Positions 1 to 8,670 of a DNA stretch of 64,000 nt are shown here, in pieces. The position numbers were made by a program, and so were the translations under genes. Numbering within the stretch: the first letter of the stretch is position 1; every line of letters starts with the position of its first letter. The notes beneath the pieces were generated by a model, which saw nothing but the letters and a program-made list of their open reading frames with translations, was not told where the DNA came from and ran no database searches. This DNA comes from Desulfofustis limnaeus. Its GTDB lineage: Bacteria; Desulfobacterota; Desulfobulbia; Desulfobulbales; Desulfocapsaceae. The stretch is taken from positions 2,173,501-2,237,500 of the forward strand of contig NZ_AP025516.1 in the NCBI RefSeq assembly GCF_023169885.1, read 5' to 3'.

Positions 1-1366
1 TGAGCCAGATATGTTCGGCAGCGATGGGAATGACAACCACTTCATTATCAAGACTCACCTGCACATCCAGCACCATCCGATTGTTGAGTGTTGCTAATCC
101 GGGAATCTCCGCCATGCAGCCGCTCGCCGAGATATTCTCGACCGTGCCTTCCCACTCATTGCCACGGTCGAGCAGACGGCAACGAAGCGGCAGCCGCACG
201 TCGTATCTCGCGTCTTTGCGCAGAATCTTCGCATAATCCATACTCTTGAGTAACAAACGCACCAACAGGTTGGCCTTCGCCAGCTTCGTACCATTGCCAT
301 TGCTGAAACGGCGCCGGTACTTAAAGCTCAGACGCATGGTCGAAACGATGAAGAGCGAGGCAACAACGTAAACAACCAGATACAAGATATACGCACCGAA
401 CAATACCCAATCCGGCACCCGGTAAAAGGGCACAACCAACGTCAGCGCACTCATCGCCATGCAGATCCCGAGAATCGCCTTAACCGCCGTCTCCCGCCCC
501 ATACCGTAGCGCATGAGGATATGATGAAAATGATAACGGTCCGGCTGAAACGGGCTCTGCCCGCGCACGATACGTTTGCTCATCACCGTCACCGTATCGG
601 TGATGGGGACGGCCAAAACCAACAAGGGCACCACGGGACTGAACACCGGTTTCTCCCCCTGGCTCATGGCAATGGCCATGAAACCGAGCGCAAAGCCGAG
701 GCACAGACTGCCCGCATCACCCATGAACACCTGCGACGGGCTCCAGTTGAAACGAAGAAACCCCAATATCGCACCGGCAAAGGCCAGATTGAGCAGCATC
801 AAGGTAGGGGCATCGGCAAAAGACGCATGCAAGCCAAAGGTAAGAAAGGCAACAAACGCCACCCCGCCAGCCAACCCATCCAAACCGTCGATTAGGTTGA
901 TCGCATTGATCACCCCGACCAGGCAGAAAATGGTCACCGCCCAGATCAACGCGTCACAGACGGGCAATACGATCTCGCCACACCCCAACAGATCACCGAA
1001 CGAGACGAGATACACCTTACTGAAGGACATCATCAAAACCGCAGCCACGATCTGGGCAATGAACTTCCGGCGCGGATCGAGCTGCCTAAAATCGTCAAGA
1101 AAGCCGATGAACAACAACACCGCCAACCCGAGGAACAGACCGCGTAACCCAACCCAATCGACAAACAGCATGGCACTGAATGTAGCGGCAATCACGATGC
1201 CGATACCACCGACCAACGGCCGCGGCACCCGGTGTACCTTGCGCCGCTCAGGCCGATCGATCAACCCGATCGATCGCGCTATAGAGGCAAGCTTGGGAAT
1301 AACGAAAACGGCAGAGAAATAGGCTACCAGAAAAGCCAGCAGAATGCGTAGCTCAAGCGAAACCAT
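1..1366 (-). CDS. WecA/MraY-like phospho-sugar transferase with C-terminal PilZ domain (3' end outside window)
   Basis: Polytopic membrane enzyme expected to start polysaccharide synthesis by moving a sugar-1-phosphate from a UDP-sugar to undecaprenyl phosphate. About 455 codons are visible and no stop occurs before the window edge. Family motifs appear in order: GFLDD, NLIDGLDGLAGG, FNWSPSQVFMGDAGS and the late His motif RYHFHHIL. After the last membrane segments a PilZ domain begins near residue 387, with RYDVR (RxxxR) and NISASG (NxSxxG) near 412; in PilZ proteins these residues bind c-di-GMP. The ATG at 1366 follows a purine-rich AAGAAGGGGG stretch. A short palindrome, ACCTGT-AA-ACAGGT at 1384-1397, lies just upstream. 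That the transferase is controlled by c-di-GMP is inference from the fusion. Confidence 0.88.
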   Translation of the reverse strand, partial: MVSLELRILLAFLVAYFSAVFVIPKLASIARSIGLIDRPERRKVHRVPRPLVGGIGIVIAATFSAMLFVDWVGLRGLFLGLAVLLFIGFLDDFRQLDPRRKFIAQIVAAVLMMSFSKVYLVSFGDLLGCGEIVLPVCDALIWAVTIFCLVGVINAINLIDGLDGLAGGVAFVAFLTFGLHASFADAPTLMLLNLAFAGAILGFLRFNWSPSQVFMGDAGSLCLGFALGFMAIAMSQGEKPVFSPVVPLLVLAVPITDTVTVMSKRIVRGQSPFQPDRYHFHHILMRYGMGRETAVKAILGICMAMSALTLVVPFYRVPDWVLFGAYILYLVVYVVASLFIVSTMRLSFKYRRRFSNGNGTKLAKANLLVRLLLKSMDYAKILRKDARYDVRLPLRCRLLDRGNEWEGTVENISASGCMAEIPGLATLNNRMVLDVQVSLDNEVVVIPIAAEHIWL

Positions 1367-1541
1367 CCCCCCCCCTTCTTTCTACCTGTAAACAGGTCAC
1401 CCTTCCCCCTTTCACTCGAAAGAGACATCTAGCATATTCATGTGAGATTGCAAATAGGTATGATTACCTAAAAACGAATATTTTTGTCAGGCTGTGCCGG
1501 CCGGTGCCGCTCGCGTTGCCCTTCGGATGGACACATGAATC

Positions 1542-1579
1542 TTGACACAGTATGCACGCATCAATAAGATTATGCATAT
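1542..1579 (+). promoter_or_regulatory. Promoter and likely operator of the vapBC pair
   Basis: TTGACA at 1542-1547 and TAAGAT at 1565-1570 are separated by 17 bp, a good sigma-70 arrangement 40 bp before the antitoxin ATG. A TATGCATA palindrome at 1572-1579 and a second TATGCA at 1551-1556 overlap or flank the -10 box. This is where VapBC complexes usually bind to repress themselves. The operator role is inferred. Confidence 0.5.
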
Positions 1580-1609
1580 TCCCCCCTCACTCGAAGCCAA
1601 GGAAAGAGC

Positions 1610-1807
1610 ATGAGAACTACCTTAGACTTGCCGGAAGATCTGCTGGCAGAAGCCATGCGAGCCACGCGCATTAAGACCAAGACCAAGGTGATTACCACGG
1701 CCTTGGAAGAGATGATCCGCAAGAGAAAGATCGCGGCATTAAAACGCTACAAAGGAACCGTCGATCTTCCCATCGATCTCAATACACTCCGCAAACGAAG
1801 CGAATGA
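1610..1807 (+). CDS. vapB: VapB-type antitoxin
   Basis: A 65-residue protein with the N-terminal ribbon typical of VapB antitoxins (MRTTLDLPEDLL), followed by a basic helix, then a C-terminal tail (DLPIDLNTLR) of the kind that wraps a PIN toxin. A GGAAAGAG Shine-Dalgarno-like stretch precedes the ATG. The stop overlaps the toxin start as ATGA, so the two are translationally coupled. Its expected job is to neutralise the PIN ribonuclease and repress the operon. The pair sits inside a polysaccharide locus of opposite orientation, which suggests an independent insertion. Confidence 0.85.
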   Translation: MRTTLDLPEDLLAEAMRATRIKTKTKVITTALEEMIRKRKIAALKRYKGTVDLPIDLNTLRKRSE

Positions 1808-2208
1808 TTCTGGTAGACAGCTCGGTTTGGATCGACTACTTCAGAAGTGGAGAGCATACCGGCTTGCTCGATCAGTACCTTGAAGAAGATGTTATCGTCA
1901 TCAACGATCTGATCCTCGCCGAATTGATCCCCTTTCTCCAGGTCCGCAAGCAGAAACAAATTATCTCTTTGCTGACATCCATCCACAATCAAAAACTGAC
2001 CATCGCCTGGGACCAACTGATTGCCTTCCAGTACAGCTGCCTCATGGCCGGCATAAACGGCATCGGCATTCCCCACCTGATTATTGCCCAGCATGCCATT
2101 CAAAACAATTTCATCCTCTATTCGCTTGATCGTCATTTTTCCTTGATCCAGCGAGTCATCCCAGCATTAGAACTTACGCAAAGGGCCATCAGATCAGATG
2201 CAACTTAA
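1804..2208 (+). CDS. vapC: VapC-type PIN-domain toxin, with an unusual active-site substitution
   Basis: A 134-residue PIN-domain protein. PIN toxins are Mg2+-dependent ribonucleases that use a cluster of acidic residues. Asp5 (LVDSSVW), Glu40 (LILAEL) and Asp109 (YSLDRHF) are in the expected places. The central position, normally Asp in a GIPDL-type motif, reads GIPHL here: codon CAC gives His91. This may lower or change metal binding, so activity cannot be assumed. The start overlaps the antitoxin stop by four bases, and the end overlaps the next gene by 11 bases. Confidence 0.85.
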   Translation: MILVDSSVWIDYFRSGEHTGLLDQYLEEDVIVINDLILAELIPFLQVRKQKQIISLLTSIHNQKLTIAWDQLIAFQYSCLMAGINGIGIPHLIIAQHAIQNNFILYSLDRHFSLIQRVIPALELTQRAIRSDAT

Positions 2209-3244
2209 CCAAATCTATGACCGCCAGCGTCTTGCTCTCGCTCCGTTTACCACGCACATGCCTGATAGAAAGCTGACCGAAACCTTTTCGGAGATGGGCC
2301 GCAAAGAAAAGGATGATTTCTTCTCATTTCTTATGGCAAATAATCTCGGGTCGGCATGGTCAGAGAAATTAGGCTGGAAAACCATCGAAACCTTATGGAC
2401 GCCAGAGCAAATTCAGCACGTGGCAGAAGAAAAAAAACGCAACGGTCTTGTCTATCGGCAGCAAATCGCAGCACTGTATCAGATAGCGCGTTTACTTGAA
2501 AAACTCTCTATTCCACATGCCTTTATTAAGGGAGCCCATACGAGAGAGATCGCTTATACCAACCCGGTTACCCGACCATCGGTAGATCTCGACCTGCTGA
2601 TCGCAGAAACGGACCGGGAAGAAGTTATTGCTTCACTCAAATCCCAGGGATACACCTTGCACGTTCTGCCGAACAACCTCACCCATGAAGCATCTCTAGT
2701 GAAGGGCTGTGTCTCCATCGACCTCCACTGGCATATTCTCCGACCGGGGCGAGTCCCGAAAACACTTACATCGGAACTCCTTGATAACCGCGTCAAACAA
2801 ATATATTATTGGAGTCTCGGCAACGAAGACCATCTTTTCACCATGTTGGTCCACTCGGTCTTCTCGAAATATTCCTCGACGATGCACAGCGGGCTGATCA
2901 GGCTCCTGGACCTGCTGTACTGGCTGGGCACACAACCGATAGAATGGCAAAGAGTGGTGAACCGTCTTGAACGGACCGGGCTCAAAAGTGCTGCCTGGAT
3001 AACCGTGGAGTACCTGAGACTCCTCACTGGCGTAACCCCTCCCCAGCAGGTGATGGATCAATTATTGCCGGGAAAGGTAAAGGAAAGGTATTTGAACACG
3101 TGGATTCATGCCGACCTGCCGAGCCGGCTGGAACGATGGCCGTTCATCGTCAAGATGGGCTTTACCCTCTTCGCACACGACCGGCCGGGGCAACTCGTCA
3201 ACTTTGCCCGAACGTTTTTCTTCGATAAGCTAGCAGCGAAATAG
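2198..3244 (+). CDS. Nucleotidyltransferase-family protein (NTP_transf_5-like)
   Basis: A 348-residue soluble protein. The core resembles the uncharacterised NTP_transf_5 family: an AFIKGAHTRE segment, RPSVDLDLLI carrying the DxD that would bind metal and nucleotide, then a hydrophobic strand and SIDLHWHIL. The rest is mainly helical. From memory, this family is often found near PqqD-like, HPr-kinase-like and S26-peptidase genes in polysaccharide or peptide-modification loci, and such genes occur at 17.4-20.4 kb. It may therefore belong functionally with them although it lies 13 kb away next to VapBC. Substrate unknown. Its ATG lies within the end of vapC, so it may share the vapBC transcript. 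Confidence 0.75.
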   Translation: MQLNQIYDRQRLALAPFTTHMPDRKLTETFSEMGRKEKDDFFSFLMANNLGSAWSEKLGWKTIETLWTPEQIQHVAEEKKRNGLVYRQQIAALYQIARLLEKLSIPHAFIKGAHTREIAYTNPVTRPSVDLDLLIAETDREEVIASLKSQGYTLHVLPNNLTHEASLVKGCVSIDLHWHILRPGRVPKTLTSELLDNRVKQIYYWSLGNEDHLFTMLVHSVFSKYSSTMHSGLIRLLDLLYWLGTQPIEWQRVVNRLERTGLKSAAWITVEYLRLLTGVTPPQQVMDQLLPGKVKERYLNTWIHADLPSRLERWPFIVKMGFTLFAHDRPGQLVNFARTFFFDKLAAK

Positions 3245-3419
3245 CGACAGGTGAACAATCGGAGTCTTGCGTATCCCAAGAATGTAACTTTTCAAAATAA
3301 AAGAACATAATTTGCCTGCTAAAATGGCTTAGGTTTATGGCCAGAAGGCTCATAATCATCGATTTTTCCGCTCCCAAGAATCACTGCCCTATAGGGTAAC
3401 CGGACATTTTTCAGCTATG

Positions 3420-4271
3420 TCAAGGAGCCATAGCAACGAGAACCGGAGGGATTGAAACACGAACGAAGTACTGCGGTAACTTTCGTACTGGTTTGAACAG
3501 CAGAGTCCACGGGTAGGGTCGCAAACCATTCACGTGCCAAGCCCGCCTATCCATGCGGTTGGCGAGTAGGCGATGTGCCAAAGTGGCATTGCTAACACCA
3601 CCGATACGCATTCTGACCAATACCTCAGGAAGATGAAAGGATGTGATCCTATGCTTAAACAATAATCGCAACATCAATTCATAGTCTGCAGCCGAACCCA
3701 TATCAAGGCGGAACCCCCCAAACCTCTCATAAACACTTCGACGCACAAAAAAAGTCGGATGCGGTGGCATCCATCCCCACTTGAACTTTTCACAGTTAAA
3801 CCGCCCTGATCTCCAATGTCGTACCACGGCAAAGCGCCCTGCAGCCCCACACTCTTGCCCTCTCCTTATAACCCGCACATACTCGAGATCCCCATAACAA
3901 CTCATCACCGTTTGATCATCAAAGACCTCCGCAACCTTTGTCATGACCTCGGGAGTGGTATAAAAATCATCCGAATTGAGAATGCCGACCACATCTCCAG
4001 TAGCCAGTCTAATTCCCTTGTTCATGGCGTCGTAGATGCCGTTATCTGGTTCGCTGATGACAAAGGAACGCGGGCTGACGGTTCGGACTATCTCAAGTGT
4101 CTCATCAACTGAACCACCATCTACGACAATATGTTCGAGCGGCAAGGTCTGCGCTTTGATGCTATTCAGGCAGTCGACTACGGTGTCGGCGACATTGTAA
4201 GTGGCGGTTATTATAGATATCGTCACATCGGATCTGGCTTTCAAAAGCACCTGTTTCGCGTTTGAATTCAC
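3420..4271 (-). CDS. Family 2 glycosyltransferase (WcaA/WcaE-like)
   Basis: A 283-residue cytoplasmic GT-A enzyme. The N-terminal motif SIITATYN, the strand EHIVVDGGSVD, and LNSDD (the metal-binding DxD region) are classic for GT2. A later MPPHPTFFVRR segment and SAADYELMLRL match the acceptor-side region of colanic-acid-type GT2 enzymes. It should add one sugar to the undecaprenyl-linked repeat unit. The start is a GTG that overlaps the stop of the SGNH gene as GTGA, so the two are coupled. Donor and acceptor cannot be read from the sequence. Confidence 0.88.
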   Translation of the reverse strand: MNSNAKQVLLKARSDVTISIITATYNVADTVVDCLNSIKAQTLPLEHIVVDGGSVDETLEIVRTVSPRSFVISEPDNGIYDAMNKGIRLATGDVVGILNSDDFYTTPEVMTKVAEVFDDQTVMSCYGDLEYVRVIRRGQECGAAGRFAVVRHWRSGRFNCEKFKWGWMPPHPTFFVRRSVYERFGGFRLDMGSAADYELMLRLLFKHRITSFHLPEVLVRMRIGGVSNATLAHRLLANRMDRRAWHVNGLRPYPWTLLFKPVRKLPQYFVRVSIPPVLVAMAP

Positions 4272-5242
4272 TGCCGTGCGGAGTCTATCAAAGAAGACAG
4301 TCCACTCCGCAACACCTCGGCCAGAACCCTCTGGCCCCCTTCGTCGGGATGAATATTATCACGATACACCGAGGCCCCATTATCAAGTGCCGCTGCGACA
4401 GATGGAGCAGCCTCAACGCTTTTCACCCCCAATTCCCTGGCCAGATCTCCAAGGTCAGCAAAACCAGATTCCGGACCCACTGCGGCCACCTCATCACGCT
4501 CCGGCCAGTGCACAACCATGAGTGCCGCTCCAGCAGACCGGGCGGCAAGCAAAAACGCGCTCAAATCGGCAAGTCCCCGTGCTCGGTCACACTCCTTTTT
4601 GTCTTGCACCACTGGCCGATCCGGCATAAAGATCGGCACATAGCGAGGCAGATACCGGGTGATACCTTCAGAGAGGGCCGACAGCGGCTTTTTCGATGGA
4701 TGAGTGATCGGGTCAAGGGGGGTGAAAGTCGGGCTGTCACACACGTCATGACTTGACACTACTAACACCACCACGTCCGCACCGAAAAATCCGTAAGTCT
4801 GGCTATAAGCCAACCAGTTGCCAGGCCCCCAACTGCCGGCAGAGACATTGCCGACTACGACCTTCCTGCCGCCGGCTAAGGAAAAGAGCTCATCCTTGAG
4901 TAGTGTTGTTGCCAGGTTTTCATGATCGGTCAGATTGCCACCGTTGACCACTGAATCCCCGAATACCAGCAAGCGCAATTCATCTTCACCTTTGTGTACA
5001 GCAAAGGGTTCAGACCGCATACCATATCCATTAACGAGAAATCGATTACCGAACCGCTGGACATCTTGATCCGGGGTGTACATATATTCAATGCGTGGAT
5101 GGGTAGTCGAAAGAGGCGGGTCACCAAGTCCCAGAACGAAGCGAGCAAACCATTCGCCAGCGACCAACAGTGCACAAATGGAGACCATCAGAATAGGCAA
5201 TTTTCTCGCAATTTTTTTTCCGCTATGTTTAGCAGCTGCCAT
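4268..5242 (-). CDS. Membrane-anchored SGNH/GDSL hydrolase-like protein
   Basis: A 324-residue protein with one N-terminal membrane segment (about residues 13-37) and a periplasmic SGNH fold. Block I is LVFGDSVVNGG with the catalytic Ser, block II contains GNVSAGSWGPGNW with the Gly/Asn positions, and block V is DNIHPDEGG, supplying Asp and His. Such proteins in exopolysaccharide loci add or remove acyl (often acetyl) groups on the glycan. A WcaF-like acetyltransferase lies in the same operon. It follows the upstream GT2 gene by only two bases and overlaps the next GT2 gene. The exact reaction is not determined. Confidence 0.8.
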   Translation of the reverse strand: MAAAKHSGKKIARKLPILMVSICALLVAGEWFARFVLGLGDPPLSTTHPRIEYMYTPDQDVQRFGNRFLVNGYGMRSEPFAVHKGEDELRLLVFGDSVVNGGNLTDHENLATTLLKDELFSLAGGRKVVVGNVSAGSWGPGNWLAYSQTYGFFGADVVVLVVSSHDVCDSPTFTPLDPITHPSKKPLSALSEGITRYLPRYVPIFMPDRPVVQDKKECDRARGLADLSAFLLAARSAGAALMVVHWPERDEVAAVGPESGFADLGDLARELGVKSVEAAPSVAAALDNGASVYRDNIHPDEGGQRVLAEVLRSGLSSLIDSARQ

Positions 5243-5244
5243 AA

Positions 5245-6132
5245 TTAGAAACCACTACCTTTCAACTTCAATTCATAAATCTTTGCTCGTACCTGATTGA
5301 TATAACTCGCTCGTATCCGACAGGCAATCAATCCCTCTCTTCCTTCAAGGAAACCTAATTTAAAGAAATAATGATACCAAAACCACAACCACGGCTCGAA
5401 AGGAAGTCGGACAACCAACTTTTTTAAAGCACGGCGCCTCTCCTGAGAGTTTCCAAACAGTTTCGGAGTAATAGTTTCTCGACCATAACTACCGGTAGTA
5501 AGATAAAGGTAACGAAGGCGAGCTTCCCATGTAGAGTACTTGTTATGTCGAGATATGTATGCTTCTAGTCCTTTAAAATCCTCATGAATGAGCGGTGTAG
5601 TAAGCCTTCCGATAGTCCCATCAACCATTACACGCTCATGTACTTCCATATCAAGGCCGCTAGGATCATCATCGAAGATTCGTTCAAAACTAGCCTTTCC
5701 AGTCTTGAAAAGCAGTATTGCAGAGTGGGAAAAACCACCATACACCATCCGGCGCCCAAGAAAATGAAATCCCTTAGTCACCATAAAGGCATCGTATTTT
5801 GATTTTTCAGTAATTACTTCTGCTATTTCGCACCACAGTTTCTCCGGAATCACCTCATCCGCATCCAGCAACAATACCCATGGAGTGTCTATAGGCAAAG
5901 TATCCAACGCCCACTGCCGTTTTTTGGGATAACCACCTTTATAATCAAACTGGAGAACCTCAGCTCCCCATCGCCGAGCAATCTCAGCAGTGTCATCAGT
6001 GCTGTGCGAATCAAGCAAAACAACATGTGCAACTGGCCCCAATGCTGAAAAACAACGAGGTAAATTTGCAGCTTCGTTTTTTGCCGCAAGTATCACCGTG
6101 ATGGGTAATTTTTCCATTTTTTCTTGCTTCAT
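5245..6132 (-). CDS. Family 2 glycosyltransferase (WaaE/KdtX-like)
   Basis: A GT2 enzyme of about 295 residues. Near its N-terminus are ITVILAAKNEAANL and VVLLDSHSTDDT, then a WVLLLDADE motif holding the metal-binding acidic pair. The C-terminal part contains HEDFKGLEAY and aromatic-rich FEPWLWFWYHYFF, as in WaaE-type enzymes that modify LPS core or capsule. The start is uncertain: the frame is open to a TTG at 6186, and the two ATG candidates are 6132 and 6117. No strong Shine-Dalgarno sequence decides between them. The gene follows the broken methyltransferase closely. Confidence 0.85.
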   Translation of the reverse strand: MKQEKMEKLPITVILAAKNEAANLPRCFSALGPVAHVVLLDSHSTDDTAEIARRWGAEVLQFDYKGGYPKKRQWALDTLPIDTPWVLLLDADEVIPEKLWCEIAEVITEKSKYDAFMVTKGFHFLGRRMVYGGFSHSAILLFKTGKASFERIFDDDPSGLDMEVHERVMVDGTIGRLTTPLIHEDFKGLEAYISRHNKYSTWEARLRYLYLTTGSYGRETITPKLFGNSQERRRALKKLVVRLPFEPWLWFWYHYFFKLGFLEGREGLIACRIRASYINQVRAKIYELKLKGSGF

Positions 6133-6201
6133 TAATTTGGGTGAGGCAACGAGATAGATACTGTTCCTCGTTGAACGTGAGGACAACTGTGACTATCTAC
6201 A

Positions 6202-6841
6202 TTACTTGCGAGCTATTGCGACCATCGACTTAGCCAGTGCAGGTATGCGCTCCACCCGCCTCAAACGGATGTCACCAAAACCCGCCTCACGCAAAAGACG
6301 GTCCAATGTATCGACAGACCAGAACTTTATGTGGTCATGATCCCATAGGACTGAAAAATGACCATCCATCTTGCCGGTCACGGCCATTGCCAGATTTTTC
6401 CAGTATCCGTGATAAGGAGTGGATACAATTGCGGTACCTCCCTGCTCCACAAGGGCGAATAGCGTTGAAGCCCAACGTCGGGGAAAATACACATGTGCAA
6501 CAACCTCCAAGCTGATCACTACGGGAAAGCTACCATACTGTGCAAAAAGATTTTCATAGGCCGACCCCTGTTCGAGGCGAAGGCCGGGAAAACACGCGTT
6601 TGCCTGGGAAATTCTTTCAGCAGAAGGATCAACCCTCGTTACTTCACAACCATCTTAGCCAATTCATTGGCAAAACTTCCATTACCACAGCCTAGATGGA
6701 AAACCCTCTACCCCCCACCCCCGAACTCGAAAGACTGGCTTCTATCTGAGACATTTCAGCCATCAACGGCGACAAAAGATAATCATGGGCACAGCTGAGT
6801 TTTGCATCTTTCCATTGGTAACCGTCAATGTCATTTTTCAT
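6202..6841 (-). pseudogene. Class I SAM-dependent methyltransferase, frameshifted twice
   Basis: A GAGGAAAGG ribosome site precedes an ATG at 6841 that opens MKNDIDGYQWKD, but the frame ends early at a G-run near 6709-6720. Continuing in another frame gives FHLGCGNGSFANELAKM, the SAM-binding glycine motif. A second shift near 6641-6650 is then needed to reach VTRVDPSAERI and the remaining 125 or so residues, ending at 6202. The combined product would be a methyltransferase of about 210 residues of the kind found in surface-polysaccharide loci. Two shifts in 640 bases point to a decayed gene, although base-call errors in the long G-run cannot be excluded. Confidence 0.75.
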
Positions 6842-6859
6842 CGTCTCATTGCCTTTCCT

Positions 6860-7408
6860 CTAACTCCCCTCTGCGTAAAGTGCGCGCTTTTTTTCCGGTA
6901 CAGCCGGATTTCCACGCGCTACCGTCCACGGGGGTATGTCTTTGAATACGCTGGAACGCGCTGTCACTACTGCACCGTCACCGATTTTCACCCCTGGCCC
7001 AACAAATACATCAGCAGTAATCCACACTCGTTCACCAATGTTGATCGGCGCAGTCACCAAAGGCATTTCTGTCTGGGTGTAATTGTGACTGGCGGTACAG
7101 AGAAAACTGTATTGACTCACTGTGGTATGCGAGCCAATGTATATTCTATCGACGCAATAACAATCAACCTTTTCGCTCAGACATGCGTAATCTCCCATCT
7201 CCAAATTCCACGGTGCCCAGATTCTAGCAGAGGGATAAGGATGTACCGATTTCCCAAGTTTAGCACCAAAAAGACGTAGCAAAAAACAACGCCAATTATG
7301 CATAAAACGAGGCGTTGGGCGATAGAACAACAGCCAAACAACGTGCCAAACGCCCCGTCCTACCTTGTTTGATAAAGAAATGTGATAAGTGCGAAGCTCT
7401 ATGCTCAT
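6860..7408 (-). CDS. WcaF-like hexapeptide-repeat acetyltransferase
   Basis: About 182 residues. After an N-terminal helical part (WHVVWLLFYRPTPRF) come left-handed beta-helix hexapeptide repeats, with CTASHNYTQ containing the catalytic His region, then PINIGERVWITADVFVGPGVKIGDGAVV and the closing ARGNPAV. This order is typical of WcaF/NodL-type acetyl-CoA-dependent O-acetyltransferases that decorate exopolysaccharide sugars. The ATG at 7408 is chosen over an in-frame TTG at 7420; neither has a clear Shine-Dalgarno sequence. It lies directly upstream of the broken methyltransferase in the same direction. Confidence 0.85.
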   Translation of the reverse strand: MSIELRTYHISLSNKVGRGVWHVVWLLFYRPTPRFMHNWRCFLLRLFGAKLGKSVHPYPSARIWAPWNLEMGDYACLSEKVDCYCVDRIYIGSHTTVSQYSFLCTASHNYTQTEMPLVTAPINIGERVWITADVFVGPGVKIGDGAVVTARSSVFKDIPPWTVARGNPAVPEKKRALYAEGS

Positions 7409-7575
7409 GTATTTACTCAACAGAAGGGAAACATAAATAATACAAAATAAAAAAGATCGATTTGATATCTTTTCAACCCCATGTTTGCATAATCTACACT
7501 GGTTCCTCTATTGTCCTAAGAGTGGTTAACTATCGTGTCTATCAAAAGGTTGTGTTTATCCAGGATAAAAATTAA

Positions 7576-8610
7576 TCAGATTAATTTAGCCTCTTTAAAA
7601 TAAGATTCAATTTGTTTAATCCAGTCAAATATTTCTGCTACAATGATGTTTCTGTTAGGCTTAAAAGAATATCCCTCCACCCCATAAGGAGTAGAGATGA
7701 AGGCAATACCATTTTCTAGCCATTCTAATACCTTAAACTTAACCCCGCCTCCAAGAAGATCAGGGTTTATAAAAAGCCCTTCTCCTGCCATAGGAATGCT
7801 CTCACCGTTGTAATCCCCATGATGTAAAATTCCTTTAGAAGGACAGTGATATTCAGCCCCACCTCTCCCCCATAAGTGAAAATTGATTGTGGGCCATCTA
7901 TTTTTTAATGGCTGAAAGACTTCAGAAATGAATTTTTTAATACCTGGAGTCTGGTGATGTGCATGAGATCCAAAATATACAAAATCAGGTTTTCTTGGGT
8001 ATGTCGGAAAAACTTGATTAGAGACTATGGGACTCCAAACACTTGACTCACGACCAGGAAACATTAGTTCAAAAAATTTTTGTTCTATATCGTTAATGAA
8101 AATGGGATATGCTTTTCGATCATTGAGAATGATTGATTCCAGCCTAGAGAAAATGAATAAATTGAAATTAAATTTTAAGTTTCTAGTCATTCGTCTAACC
8201 TTCTGCCTCTTCAAGGCCAAACTAAACAGGTTATGGAACCGCACGCTAATTTCAATGTTAGGGAATAATTTTCTTGTAGCTTTGTACATCATGACGTCAC
8301 CACAAAATATTCCTGAAAAAGTAGCACCTGATACTTTATTTGCCAAAGAAGAAACTAATAAATCAGTCGAAGGTCGTAACAGTAAAGTGTTTAATATTCT
8401 TTCACTAGAAAACTTATTAGGACGCTGAATGCAGTTAAAATTTTCAGGAACTTTTTGATTACCGTGATTGTATACAATGACCTGATCATTTTTATCGATA
8501 TTCAACTTTTTAATATCCAATGCAACGGCCTTGTTATAACCTCCATCTCCAACAGGAGAAACAGGCAATAGAACAAGTCTCATCCCCTTCTGGTTTTCTA
8601 TCTTTTCCAT
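7576..8610 (-). CDS. Glycosyltransferase, GT4-like
   Basis: A 344-residue protein. The C-terminal half has the GT-B nucleotide-sugar-binding region: FINPDLLGGGVKFKVLEWL followed by GIAFISTPYGVEGY, which matches the GGG-(I/V)-K-x-K-x-LE pattern of GT4 enzymes. The N-terminal Rossmann domain begins with MRLVLLPVSPVGDGGY after a short extension, so Met10 is an alternative start. The coding DNA is distinctly AT-rich compared with the genes left of 7.4 kb, which suggests separate acquisition of this glycosyltransferase block. It should add a sugar during repeat-unit assembly; specificity is unknown. Confidence 0.8.
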   Translation of the reverse strand: MEKIENQKGMRLVLLPVSPVGDGGYNKAVALDIKKLNIDKNDQVIVYNHGNQKVPENFNCIQRPNKFSSERILNTLLLRPSTDLLVSSLANKVSGATFSGIFCGDVMMYKATRKLFPNIEISVRFHNLFSLALKRQKVRRMTRNLKFNFNLFIFSRLESIILNDRKAYPIFINDIEQKFFELMFPGRESSVWSPIVSNQVFPTYPRKPDFVYFGSHAHHQTPGIKKFISEVFQPLKNRWPTINFHLWGRGGAEYHCPSKGILHHGDYNGESIPMAGEGLFINPDLLGGGVKFKVLEWLENGIAFISTPYGVEGYSFKPNRNIIVAEIFDWIKQIESYFKEAKLI

Positions 8611-8670
8611 TTAATATAAATCTACCTTTCCCTTTTCATTAATATTGTTTACATTTTTAAACAGCATTAA

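Noticed and set aside
576..1322. Long plus-strand open frame opposite the WecA-like gene
   Set aside because: Its product is low-complexity and Lys/Arg/Asn/Thr-rich, with no domain. The opposite strand carries all WecA motifs in one uninterrupted frame.
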